Assembly (NCBI RefSeq): GCF_029873635.1
Contig: NC_080417.1
Location: forward strand, 29,845,682-29,909,681
Direction of reading: 5' to 3'
DNA: 64,000 nt
Source of the DNA: Malania oleifera
Taxonomy: Eukaryota; Streptophyta; Magnoliopsida; Santalales; Ximeniaceae
Shown: one piece after another, positions 1 to 10,038 of the stretch
How the letters are laid out: every line of letters starts with the position of its first letter
Position numbering within the stretch: position 1 is the first letter of the stretch
Notes under the pieces: generated by a model
What the model saw: the letters and a program-made list of their open reading frames with translations, nothing else
Databases searched by the model: none
Told to the model about the DNA's origin: nothing
Translations under genes and position numbers: made by a program

Positions 1-2007
1 AAGGATGTGACAGTCATGAATTTTTCATTCCTAACATCTTCCCTTCCTTCGTGTTTATGCATTGACCTATGTTTGATGCATATCCATCAGGGAACTTCAC
101 TGATTTCAACCATTTGAAGAATTTCTTCTTCTTATCCTTCGAAAATGTGTAACAAGATGATGACATGAGAAGTTTGTCCCCATCAAGAAATAGGTGCAAC
201 TTAGGCCGTATTCCCATATCTTCTATATCCCGGTGAGCATTTGCGGTGTCCTTTGTCTTCCCATTTACATCTAGCAATGTACAAATGAAATTCTTGCAAA
301 TGTTCTTTTCGATGTGCATGACATCCAAGTTATGGCATAGTGGAAGATCTTTCCAGTATGGCAACTCGAAGAAGATGTTTCTCTTTGTCCAATTCAACTC
401 CCACTCAATACGTTTTCTTTTTCTACTGGTTGTTGGTTTCCCAAATTTCACATCTCTGATTAATCTGAGCTGGTTTGATATCTCTTCACCACTTAGTCAT
501 TTTGGCTGCAACCTTTGTTCAGGTTTTCTATTAAAGCTTTTGATGCCACGAGTCCTCCAAGGATGTCCAAGTCATAGAAAACAACAATGACGCATAAAAC
601 ATAACTTGCGTCCATGCTTCAAGGATAATGACCCAGCATTCTTATTACATACTGGGTATGTTAAGTAACCTTTTCTACTCCAACCCGATAGGTATTTGTA
701 GGCGGGGAAATCATTAATTGTCTACAACACTGCAACATGCATTCGAAAGGTTGTCCCGCTTTCCACATCGAATGTCTCCACTCCTTTTTCCCATAGTTTT
801 TTCAACTCGTCAATTAACGGACGTAGGTACATATCAATATCATTACTAGGGGCTTTCGATTCAGGAATAAGCAGTGACATATAAATGAAGGGTTCTTTCA
901 TACATCACCATGGTGACATATTGTATGACATCATCATAACTAGCCATATGCTATACGGGTTGTTCATGTTACTAAAAGGATTGAACCCATCAGAGGCAAG
1001 GCCAAGTCTAATGTTGGAAGGATCACTAGCAAACCACGAATGCATTTTATCAAAATCGGCCCAAGCTTTGGAGTCCGCTGGATGGCTAAGGGTGTTTCCA
1101 TCTTGAAGACGTTTCTCTTGATGCCATCACATATCGGTAGCAGTCTTTTTGCACATGTACAATCGTTGCCGTCGCAGGATTAATGGACAACATCGCAAAA
1201 ATTTTTGGGGGATCTTTTTACCCTTCTTCTGATTAGTTGTATACCTCGGTTCACCACATTCTGGGCACTCATTTGCATTTTCATATTCAACATAAAAGAG
1301 TGCACAATCATACCTAGACGCATGTATTAGAGTGTAACCGAGACCCAATTCACGCATGTATGTCTTTGCCTCAAAAAAAGACTTTGGAAGTGTTTCAACA
1401 TCAGGTAGTGCCACCTTAATGAGGCTTCAATGCATGTTGAATGCACTCTGAGATAACCCATGCATTGTCCCTGCATGAAGCAACTTTATTAGACACTTTA
1501 ATTTTGAGAACTTTTTACAGTCTGGGTATAGGAGCACCCGTGCATCCCTCACGAGATTAGCAAATGGTTTACTGAGTCGATTCAACATACTAGGATCACA
1601 AGGTACCTGCTAAAGTAGATTCATCACCAGTACGCAACCCACTGACATCGCCCGTGTCCACTGCAATCCCCCTTTGCAAATCACCTAACATTTCGATTAA
1701 CCCTTCCGCATGTGTATCACCACCTACTATATTTGCCCCCTCATCTTCATCGTCATCATCATCGCTCTAAATTGCATAATCTTCACCATGGAACACCCAT
1801 CTTGTGTACCTTTTCTCCATTCCAAAGTCTAATAAATGTGAATGGACCAGATCAATGTGTTTGAATGTTATGTTTTGACATTTCTTGCAAAGACACCTTA
1901 TTCTATTAGCTTTGTCTACATGATAATGGGCGAACTCTATGAAATCATATACCCGTTTCATGTATTCTAGAAAACTTACCCCGAGTGTTCATCTAACTCT
2001 TATCCAT
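1..2007 (-). pseudogene. CACTA TNP2-family transposase, broken and cut by window edge
   Basis: The minus strand encodes, from right to left, an MDKS start at 2007, a transposase-associated domain (cysteine pairs RCLCKKC near 1880-1900, then WVFHGED near 1775-1790), a segment with CPECGEPRY and KKIPQKFLR (1190-1275), the block DSKAWADFDKMHSWFASD (about 1030-1085), and the FELPYWKDLPLCHNLDVMHIEKN region (300-370). These are typical of the tnp2 transposase family, which cuts and pastes CACTA ends. The start is placed at 2007 because MDKS followed by Trp-Met is the usual N-terminus. Here the Trp codon is TAG, and a one-base shift follows before the domain resumes at 1961. Further stops and shifts lie between 450 and 1130 and between 1415 and 1765. 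The C-terminal half is beyond the window start. Confidence 0.85.
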
Positions 2008-3099
2008 GTTCGTTAATTACCCTATAACATGTTCAAGTAAATGGTATTGATTACATTCTCATAATGTTTATGACGCATGCATCGTGAATCCTATAATCGA
2101 CGACCTTCCGTCTAAAGGGTATGGATCTTATCCCATTTAGGAATGTTGCATTTACGTTGCGATCAGTTGCTCAAATTTCTTCATTGTAGTCATTATAAAT
2201 TTCGTCAGTTTCTTCCCATGGCTCTCCAAGTACATGAGATAGGGGAAATGAACATGTTGCTAGTTTTTCATCACTAACAAATTGTCACGACACCCCACTA
2301 TGCACCCAGAGAACATAAGTAGAGACGCGCTCGAAATATATAATGATATTGACAAAGCATGAACGATGATAACAATGTAAATACAACTTCCTGAACTATC
2401 CACATTGGACAATCCAAGAATGCTTGAAATAAAAACATTACTAATTGTAAGTGAAGCAAATAATTAACATGTTTAATTGATTATTAGTCAATATAGTATG
2501 ACTAATAATCAATTGAATTATAGCAATTGACTTATCTCATATGTACAATTAGGCATGAATGTATAGTAACCATTCTTGAATGGGTCCAAGCTTCAATGAA
2601 CACATGAAATGGCAGTAATTAATTTGCTATTTTACATCATGTGACATTTAGTTCTTGAGCTTTCACTGTATTCTATATATTGTTGTTCTTAGGCAAGTGT
2701 TTTAGATTTTCAATGATAAGCCTAAGATCGCTTCTTTTCTTACGAATTTCAACATGTGAGAGACGCGAGTTAGAATGACTTTAAGTTTTAATTGATCGGG
2801 CATATGTTTCTTTGTACATGGTTTTATTCTGGAAAAACTTTAACAAAATTTCAGCAGCATGCCGTCTGTAAATTGAACATATCCCAAAAAATTCTTGCAC
2901 TAAAACTTGATAGATTCAAGTAAACAAATCACAATAATATGCATCATGCAGATACTAGTGAGTTTGAGGATGCGAGAACCTAAATCCACTACTAGCATGC
3001 AATTCACCGTGTACTGCATCAGTCATTCAGTTAGTGTTCAATACAAGCATGCATTTTAATAGTTCAATATACAATTCATATAACATAATACCATCCATC
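2008..3099. other. Non-coding stretch between TNP2 start and LINE
   Basis: No coding segment longer than a few dozen codons, no RNA gene and no terminal repeat was recognised here. It is AT-rich. If the CACTA model is right, this is the part of the element's first intron or leader that separates the TNP2 start from the inserted LINE. Confidence 0.4.
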
Positions 3100-3104
3100 A
3101 ACTC

Positions 3105-4077
3105 GGTCATTCAGGGCATTGAGTATTTTTGGCTGTCCATTATTCCTATTCCCAAGGTTGTAATCGGGCAGGTTGTGAGTTTATGTCGTAACTTCCTTTA
3201 GGGAGGTAGAAGGAAACCCTTGGTTGCATGGAAGGAGATGTGCCTCCCGAACATTGAAGGAGGCTTAGGTGTTTTTGATTTAGAGGCTTGGAATAGGGCT
3301 TTCCTCTCTAGGGCCCTTTGGAATATTCACACTAAAAAGGACTCCCTTTGGGTCAAATGGGTAAATCAGGTGTTCCTTGGAGATTCTAATATTTGGGATG
3401 CTTCCCCCAAAAGAGATGACTCCCCACTTATGAAGAAGATTATGGACATAAAAAATATGATTTTAAAGCAGTACAATGATCAGCATTCTGCTGTCACAAT
3501 TATGAATCAGTGGCTGCAGGATGATAAATTCAGTTGCTCACAAAGTTACAATTTCTGGAGGAATAAAGGGCAGAAAGTTACTTGGTTTAAGGAGGCTTGG
3601 AAGAGTGGCTGTATTCCCATGCATGCCTTTACATTATGGCTAGGCGTTAAAAGAAAGTTATTTACAAAAGATAATATGCAGGATGAGTATACTGACCTTC
3701 AATGTGAACTTTGTAACAATGATTTAGAATCTGTTGACCATTTGTTCTTTAAATGCAGATTTATTAATGGTGTTTGGGACCTCGTTCGTAACTGGATGGG
3801 GTTAAAACGATGCATGACCACTTTTAAAGCCGCACTTAAATGGATGCACAAGGAGGCCAAGGGCAATGGGGTTCAATCGGTGGCTAAGAAAGTTTGTCTT
3901 GCTGTCACCATGTATCTTATCTGGCATTTTCGAAACAAAAAGAGGTTTGAAAAGAAAAAGATATCTCCGGAAGCTGTTTTTAAAATGGTTCAGGTACACA
4001 CTTACAGAACTATCCATGGAAAATTTCCTCTTTGCTCTGTTGACAGGGGACCTAGATATGTTGATGCTGTACTGTAA
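3105..4077 (+). pseudogene. LINE reverse transcriptase C-terminus with zf-RVT domain
   Basis: The reading frame contains YFWLSIIPIPKVVI, then CRNFL-stop-GG, VAWKEMCLPNIEGGLGVFDL and a long tail with a zinc-binding zf-RVT motif, CELCNNDLESVDHLFFKC, at about 3700-3760. These are the conserved end of plant L1-type LINE ORF2. The Trp of the usual FLWGG block is TAG at 3199-3201. No true start exists: the open stretch from 3220 begins with TTG just after that stop, and the frame continues upstream. The protein ends with a natural TAA at 4075-4077. The catalytic RT palm and the endonuclease are absent because of the 5' truncation. Only the last 285 residues or so are uninterrupted. Confidence 0.85.
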
Positions 4078-4284
4078 CTTTGAAGTTTGGTTGGGAGTAG
4101 TTGACTTAATTTATTCAGCTCTGGTTGTCGCATTCAGAGGTGTCTTCGTGAGGATCTGGGTTGCTGTGTTGGTCAGAATTTGTTTGATAGCTCCAAGTTC
4201 AGTGCTGATGTCTATTCTGGTGCACATGGTTTTTGATTCTGGTTCCTGCAGTTACAGTTACTGGTTTTTGTCCTGCTTTTGCTG

Positions 4285-4615
4285 ACTGCTGTGTGGTTGG
4301 AGCAGGTTGTTGGTGCTATTTGATGTGGGTACCAGTCTAATGTTTGATTGTAGCCAATTTTCTTCTACATTCACTTGGTTCGGGTATTCTGTTCTGAAGC
4401 TACTGTTTTAGTTCTGAATTTTTACAGCAACTGTTCAGTTCCTACTTTGGCCCACTACTGTGTCGTTAGAGCAGGTTGATGGTGCTATTTGATATGGGTA
4501 TCAGTCTGATTTTTGATTGTAGCTGATTTTCTTCTACGTTCAGCTGGTTTGGGTATTCTGTTCTGAAGCCACTGTTTCAGTTCTGAATTTTTGCAGCTTA
4601 AGTTTGGCCTGAATT
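4285..4615 (+). repeat. Tandem duplication (period 169) in LINE 3' UTR
   Basis: Two consecutive copies, starting at 4285 (ACTGCTGTGTGGTTGG) and 4454 (ACTACTGTGTCGTTAG), share the same long string with scattered substitutions. The copies are clearly diverged, so the duplication is old and may be a family trait. Confidence 0.8.
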
Positions 4616-5095
4616 TCTGGTACTCAGTTCTGGTTCCTGTTGTCTATTCCTGGTTTCCCATCAACTGCAACCAGCTGATATGGTTCAGTTCTTGCTTTTG
4701 CTGCGTATTAGGAGCTATGTTTAATGATGGAGTCCGTTTGATTTTTGGTTGAAGCTGGTTTTCCGTTTGAAGCTTCAGTTCCATCTTTTGTTTGCTTGCT
4801 GGAGCTGGATTGAAGTCCTGGTTCCCGAAGCTCTTTATTGTTTGCTAGTGCGGGGTTTGAAGGAGCTTTGTTTTAAGCTGGAGTTTGTCTGTTTTTTGGT
4901 TGAAGCTGGTTTGAAGCTTCAGTTTCAGATCTTTGTTGGAGAGTCTTCAGCTTTTTTCAAGATTGTTTGGTTCGTAGCTGATGCTGAATTCAGATTTGGT
5001 TTGCTGATTTTTTAAAGTCAGTGCTCTGATTTGATGATCTACTTTGTATGCTCTTTGCAGCTTAAGTAATTAATGAAACATTAAATTAAATTTTC

Positions 5096-5650
5096 AGAAA
5101 AGTCCTATTAACCTAATGTTGGAGAATACAACTAAATTCTAGATGCTTAACTTGTTCATCAAAATTTATGATGAAGTTGTCCAAAGGCTTCAAGTCGAAA
5201 CTACATCCTTCTCAAACTATGATAACAAAAGCTTTATAGGGAGTCTAATGCACTATCTAAGCTCAAGCTAAATGGATTGTGCCTAATCCTAAATACATTT
5301 AAGAAATCACTCACTCAAAGTTTCAAAATCATCCAAGCAACATGATTTTACCATTTCACTTACTTTGCAATAGGATTTAATACCTTGTTTTTCATTTTTG
5401 TTTTGTTTTCAAAGAAATTCACTCACACCTAAATGAAAATCCAAGTCTACTAATATCAAAATTGATAGGTTTTGAAAATTGAATGCTAGTTCTTCCGTAG
5501 ATGACTCACTTATATGTACATATTTTGTATGCATTCACAATCATTCACCACAAGCTCGTCTTGTTATTCACATGGATTTTATCCTTTGCATTGCTTATCG
5601 CCAAACAATGTGACAATGATATAAGAACACAGACTCAGTGGAAAATAGTA
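5096..5650. other. Non-coding stretch, probable CACTA intron
   Basis: AT-rich sequence with no recognisable gene, RNA or terminal repeat. I looked here for a left CACTACAA terminus of the hairpin-bearing element and found none. It is most simply the intron downstream (on the minus strand) of the leader exon. Confidence 0.35.
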
Positions 5651-5660
5651 GAAGCTTACC

Positions 5661-5890
5661 TGGAAGTAGCAAAAGAAAAAGAAGAAGAAGAAGATGAAGC
5701 AAACCAAGATCCTGGCGAGGAGCAGCGGCGGCGGCGACAGTCGGAGTAGAGAACGGTGATAGGCAAAAGCTGGGCTACGACGGCGATAGTGAGCCAACGG
5801 TGACAGACGAGGCAATTGCGAATGATGATGAAGAGAAGAGGATCGGGAGAATGGAGGGAAATTTTGGGAGAAAAAATGGGAAAATAAGAG
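5661..5890 (-). other. Probable CACTA 5' leader exon ending at a splice donor
   Basis: On the minus strand this segment is pyrimidine- and CG-rich, holds CGCCGCCGCCGCTGCTCC around 5725-5740, and ends with a consensus plant splice donor TTCCAG|GTAAGC (exon/intron border at 5660/5659). The open minus-strand stretch through it is low-complexity (Phe, Ser, Pro, Arg) and does not look like a protein domain. Inference: untranslated first exon of the transposase transcript, lying between the subterminal repeats and the TNP2 start. Confidence 0.45.
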
Positions 5891-5894
5891 ATTG

Positions 5895-7040
5895 GGGGGA
5901 AGGGGCCAATAGTGACGAATTTGTAAATTCGTCACTAATAGTTTCAGATAATTGTTTTTTAAAGGGAAATATTAGTGACGGTTCTTAAATCTGTCACTAA
6001 TAATGGGTCAATAGTGACGAATATGTAAATTTATCACTAATACTCTGCACTAAAAAAATTTAATTTTTTTTAAAAAAAGAGAAGTATTAGTGACGGTTCT
6101 CAAGTCCGTCACTAATAATGGGCTAATAGTGACGTATTTAGAAATTCGTCACTAATACTCTGAACTAAAATTTTTTTATTTTTTATTTTAAAAAGGAAAG
6201 TATTAGTGACGGTTCTCAAATTCATCACTAATAATGAGCAAATAGTGACGAATATGTAAATTCGTCACTAATACTTTGAATTAAAATTTTTTAATTTTTT
6301 TTTTTTTTAAAAGGGAAGTATTAGTGATACTTGTTAAATCTGTCACCAATAATGAGCCAATAGTAACGAATATGTAAATTCGTCACTAATACTCTGCACT
6401 AATAGTTTCTAATTTTTTTTTTTAAAAAGGGAAGTATTAGTGATGGTTTCCAAATCTGTTACTAAAAAGGGGTCAATAGTGAAGAATATGTAAATTCGTC
6501 ACTAATACTCTGCACTAAAATTTTTTAATTTTTTTTAAAAAGGAAGTATTAGTGATGGTTTTCAAATCCGTCATTAATAATGAGCCAATAGTGACGCATT
6601 TAGAAATTCATCACTAATACTCTAAACTAAAACTTTTATTTTATTTTTTTTAAAAAGGAGAGTATTAGTGATAGTTCTCAATTCCGTCACTAATAGTTGG
6701 CCAATAGTGACAAATTTGTAAATTTGTCATTAATACTCTAAATTAAATTTTTTTTTTAAATAATAGTAGTGACCGTTATTTAATCGTCACTAATGTTTAT
6801 CTTTTAGTGATAGATTTAATTCATCACTAATACTATAGAAATCGTCGCTAATATTTTCCCGAGATAATTTCTGCACAAAAAATGTTTTCGTGCGATTTTT
6901 TCCAATATTTAGTGATGAAACTATTAGTTATGGATTCAATTTTGTCACTAATAGTGTCGTATTGGTAATAGTTACTAAAACCGTCACTAATACCCTACTA
7001 TTAGTGACGAATTTGAATCTTTCACTAATAATTTCATCAC
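5895..7040. repeat. CACTA subterminal hairpin array (about 115-bp units)
   Basis: Eight units begin with TATTAGTGACGG-like sequence at about 5970, 6085, 6201, 6319, 6435, 6547, 6663 and 6763, a period of 112-118 bases. Each unit has two self-complementary modules. One is TAGTGACGG...CCGTCACTA with a short loop; the other is TAGTGACGAAT...ATTCGTCACTA. An AT tract follows each pair. The motif orientation alternates throughout, and more single modules continue to 7040. Known: such arrays near CACTA ends are binding sites for the element's TNPA-like protein. The unit count and very regular spacing are seen directly. Confidence 0.85.
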
Positions 7041-7050
7041 AAAAAATAAG

Positions 7051-7063
7051 TTTTTTTGTAGTG
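7051..7063 (-). repeat. CACTA terminal inverted repeat
   Basis: TTTTTTTGTAGTG ends at 7063 and reads CACTACAAAAAAA outward-in. The next bases (CTC, then gypsy pol sequence) are the expected start of the target. Confidence 0.75.
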
Positions 7064-8454
7064 CTCACCACTGCCTCTATCTTACTCGGGTCAATTGATA
7101 TGCTGTCTCTGGAGATCACATGATTGAGAAACGTAACCTGCCTTAACTAGAATTCACATTTCTTGACTTTTGCATACAACTTTCTTTCTCTCATTGTCTA
7201 CAAAACTAGCCTCAATTGATGCTCGTGCTTCTCAAAACTCCTCGAGTAGACCAGTATATCGTCAATGAATACTATAAAAAACTAGTCTAAGTACTAATGA
7301 AACACCCGATTCATTAAATCCATAAATACTGCTGGTACATTAGTCAACTCAAGTGGCATCACCAGAAACTCGTAATGCCCATATTTAGTTTGGAACGCCC
7401 TCTTTGAGATGTCTTTTGCTTTAACTTTCACTTAATGGTAACCCGAGCGAAGGTCAATTTTAGAGTAGACTTGGGTCCCCTGGAACTGATCAAACAAATC
7501 ATCGATCATGGGAAGAGGATATTTATTCTTGACTGTCAGTTTATTTATTTCCCTATAATCTATGCACATCCTCATGGTCCCATCTTTCTTCTTCACAAAT
7601 AGAATTGGTGCTCCCTAGGGCGACACATTGGGCTTGATAAATCCTTTATCTAGCAATTCTTGCAATTGATTTTTCAATTCCCTTAACTTGGCTGGAGCCA
7701 TTCAGTAACGTGCTTTAGATACCGGTGCTGGCCCCCATAGAAGATCCATGGTAAATTCAACTTCACGGTCTGGTGGTAAACCAGGTAATTCTTCTGGAAA
7801 AACGTCTGAAAATTCTCTAACCACAAAAATATCGGCTTGTTTCAGTTCTTATTTTGGAAATTCTTTTATGTAGGCAACAAATCTCTGGAAACCATCTTGA
7901 ATCAGTTTCCTCACCTGAATAGTTGACACAAGTTGTGGCAAAATGCGCACACATGAACCAAGAAATCTGTATTCTTACTCACCAAGAGGTCTGAAACTCA
8001 CTTCTTTCAAATGACAATCAATACTGGCATGATTAGCTGCCAACAATTCCATACCCAATATTACATCAAACCCCTGCACGTCTAATATCACAAGATCAAC
8101 TGGTAGTACTTTTCCATGAATGGCCACTGAAAAATGACTAAGTACCTTCCTACACCTCACCATTGATCCAGTCGGCGTAGCTATAGCCAATTCGACATAT
8201 AACAACCATACCTCATACCCAATCAATTTAGCATACCCCGTCAAAATAAAAGAATGGGTGGCCCCTGTGTCAAACAAAACAACAATTTTATACGAAAAAA
8301 TGGTAAAAGTACCTATAACTACGTCTCCAGCTGCCTCGATGTCACCCGACATTAACGCATAGACCCTTGCCGGTGTAATGTTCCTCTGCAAGCCTCCATA
8401 GGGCTCTTGATAACCACCGCGAAATGGTGTGGGAACTGGTGCCTGGGCTGGCAA
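7064..8454 (-). pseudogene. Gypsy A protease and reverse transcriptase, broken
   Basis: The protease (7975-8454) retains the aspartic active-site motif LFDTGATHSF at about 8250-8275. Downstream are the linker [23 protein letters not shown], the RT block [17 protein letters not shown] (about 7550-7600), and the catalytic FIDDILVYS (about 7240-7270). Several stops interrupt it, for example after NVSP near 7620 and after RVFH near 7310. Coding similarity ends within a block like ISIDPSKIEAVV at 7070-7100, exactly at the CACTA end. The enzyme would copy element RNA to DNA, but this copy cannot be functional. Confidence 0.85.
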
Positions 8455-8459
8455 TCCCT

Positions 8460-9400
8460 AACATGACCAAGACCCGTGCTCGGGTCTCCCACAATGATAG
8501 CAGATGTCCTCTCCCATCCTACACTCAACTGGATGTCTCCGACCACATCTAGGAAAAATACGAATAGTCTTGAGGACCACTGCGCCCCATCATCCGTCCA
8601 TGACTACTTCCATATCCGTCTCCCCTCCATGGCCCCCGGCTAGAACCTACCTAGAAATCCTAGGGCGCAGGCCTCTTCCTCTGACTCTGAGTTGCGGCAC
8701 CCCTCTGTATACCACTCTCGATAACAGCAGCTTTGTCCACCACCTCTGCAAATTTCTGAGCCCGAAAACCGTTGACTTGCTCCAAAAAATTCTGCCTTAT
8801 ACCTTCCTTAAATTTCCTTGCTTTCTTCTCTTTGTTTGGTGCCAAGTGTAGGGCAAATTGAGACAACTCAATAAATCGTGCTGCATACTGTGACACTGTC
8901 ATGTGCCCCTGAGCTAAATGCAGGAATTCTACTGCCTTCGTGCTCCAAATGATAGCAGGAAAATCTCGCTTGAAGAACAATTCCTTCAACCGACTCCACG
9001 TCATTGGAACGATATCAGGCCTCTGCTCCTCAATTAGCTTTGTCAACCTCCACCAGCATTTTGCCTCCCCTGTCAATTTAAACGACGCAAATGACACCTT
9101 CTGTTCATCTATACATGAAAGCACTACCAAAATCTCCTCAATATTCTAAAACCAATTTTCAATCACAATTAGGTCAGCTCCTCTAGCAAAGGATGGGGGC
9201 TTCATCCGCGTAAACTACTCGATCGTGCAGCCACGCACCCCCGAGCTCCTGGTCATCTCAGCCATCACCTATTGGGTGATGTTGCGCAACACTGAATCTG
9301 TATCTCTATCTCTTATACTGGAGGCCCCTGCTCTATCACCTCTAACATACGTACCACTGCTCCTTTGGTCTATCCTGAAAAGAAAAAGAGCACTATTTAA
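8460..9400 (-). pseudogene. Gypsy A gag (capsid and CCHC zinc knuckle)
   Basis: The retrotransposon gag domain is clear at 8660-9130 (KLTGEAKCWWRL, RFIELSQFALHLAP), with an N-terminal part, MKPPSFARGADLIVIENW, up to about 9215 after a stop. Near 8480-8525 there is an apparently complete CX2CX4HX4C knuckle, CYHCGRPEHGSWSC, followed by a stop. The capsid packages element RNA. At least three stops or frame changes break the gene between 8460 and 9400. Confidence 0.8.
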
Positions 9401-9683
9401 GGATCCTGTCTCCCATACATATCTAATTTATTTCATTCAACTAAAACCTCAGATTCACTATTAACTATCCTCCCCTGTTCCTAACTTAAAATCCAATCCT
9501 TCAACCTAGACACACAACTCATCAATAGTTTACTATGACTTTCTTGAAATTGTCACCCCAGGAAGGACACAGAAACCACCATGAAAATCATGTCCTAGAT
9601 CACAGAACAAAACCTCAAATCCTTTTTCTATATTCAGGTATTGTTTCTGCTGCACTCTTGGGTCTACAGAACCTAGTAACCTA

Positions 9684-9696
9684 GGCTTTGATATCA
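9684..9696 (-). promoter_or_regulatory. tRNA-Met primer binding site of gypsy A
   Basis: Minus strand TGATATCAAAGCC differs from the usual plant TGGTATCAGAGCC at two positions, both G to A. It lies three bases inside the LTR edge at 9700, which fixes element orientation. Confidence 0.8.
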
Positions 9697-10038
9697 AACT
9701 GTCACAACCTGATCTTTCATGCAATTTTTGTTCCACTTAAACATATATAACAATTCTCTCTCTATTGCCCGCTAAAAAGATCTCAGGCCCTAAAGGAGTA
9801 CCGAGGAAACTCTGTTCACATTACATTTCTAGGCAACGGTAAACATAAAACTATAAATAGTATTTCCAATACCAGAAATCTAAAAAGTTCCAAAATATAC
9901 ATCTAAAAATACCCAATGACATCAATCAAAAGCCCTAGGATCTACCCCAAACAATCAACACCCAGGAAAACACTCACCCTTCCAAAAAAAGGTTGCACAA
10001 GAACCTCTCTACCAATGAGCCTGATTTGCTTGCCTAGT

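Larger units (their letters stand above)
3100..5095 (+). mobile_element. 5'-truncated LINE (non-LTR retrotransposon)
   Basis: Seen: the 3' part of a reverse-transcriptase ORF (to 4077), then about 1 kb of T- and G-rich 3' untranslated sequence, ending in an A-rich tail after the TAATGAAACATTAAATTAAA segment near 5070-5095. The coding homology starts abruptly near 3105 inside the RT thumb/connection region, as expected for a LINE truncated during target-primed reverse transcription. Neither target-site duplication could be recognised by eye, so both ends are approximate. Confidence 0.75.
1..7063 (-). mobile_element. CACTA (En/Spm-type) DNA transposon remnant, partial
   Basis: Seen: a TNP2-type transposase pseudogene at 1-2007 on the minus strand, a GC-rich leader with a splice donor near 5660, a large array of subterminal hairpins at 5895-7040, and a terminal TTTTTTTGTAGTG at 7051-7063, which reads CACTACAAAAAAA on the minus strand. 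Known: CACTA elements end in CACTA inverted repeats, carry subterminal repeats bound by their own protein, and encode a TNP2 transposase. Inference: all these parts have the order and orientation of one element whose 5' end is at 7063 and whose 3' end lies left of the window. A LINE sits in the supposed first intron. The right terminus abuts gypsy reverse-transcriptase sequence, so the element inserted into it. The second 3-bp target copy would be outside the window. The alternative is a separate non-autonomous element at 5650-7063 beside an unrelated TNP2 relic. Confidence 0.55.
7064..9699 (-). mobile_element. Ty3/gypsy element A, internal region (truncated)
   Basis: Minus-strand order from the primer site at 9684-9696 is gag (about 9400-8460), zinc knuckle, protease, then reverse transcriptase. 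It stops abruptly at 7064, where the CACTA terminus begins. RNase H and integrase are missing from this side. Family traits, including a tRNA-Met primer site, the gag block ARGADLIVIENW and the RT block [19 protein letters not shown], fit the chromovirus branch of plant Ty3/gypsy. The LTR at 9700-16110 is adjacent. Confidence 0.8.

Noticed and set aside
2950-2965. Right CACTA terminus (ACTAGTGAG)
   Set aside because: Lacks the T-rich stretch before TAGTG and any target duplication; the terminus at 7063 fits far better.
3220-4077. Intact protein gene starting at 3220
   Set aside because: The first codon is TTG right after an in-frame TAG in a conserved Trp position; the similarity extends upstream, so this is a LINE fragment.
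5240-5260. Left CACTA terminus (GCACTATC)
   Set aside because: Not followed by the CAAAAAA stretch of the right terminus.
5579-5935. Phe/Ser-rich membrane protein
   Set aside because: Low-complexity translation of a pyrimidine-rich leader with a splice donor; no domain.
5895-7040. CRISPR-like array
   Set aside because: Units are long hairpins with AT tracts, not identical short repeats with unique spacers, and they end in a CACTA terminal repeat in a plant TE context.
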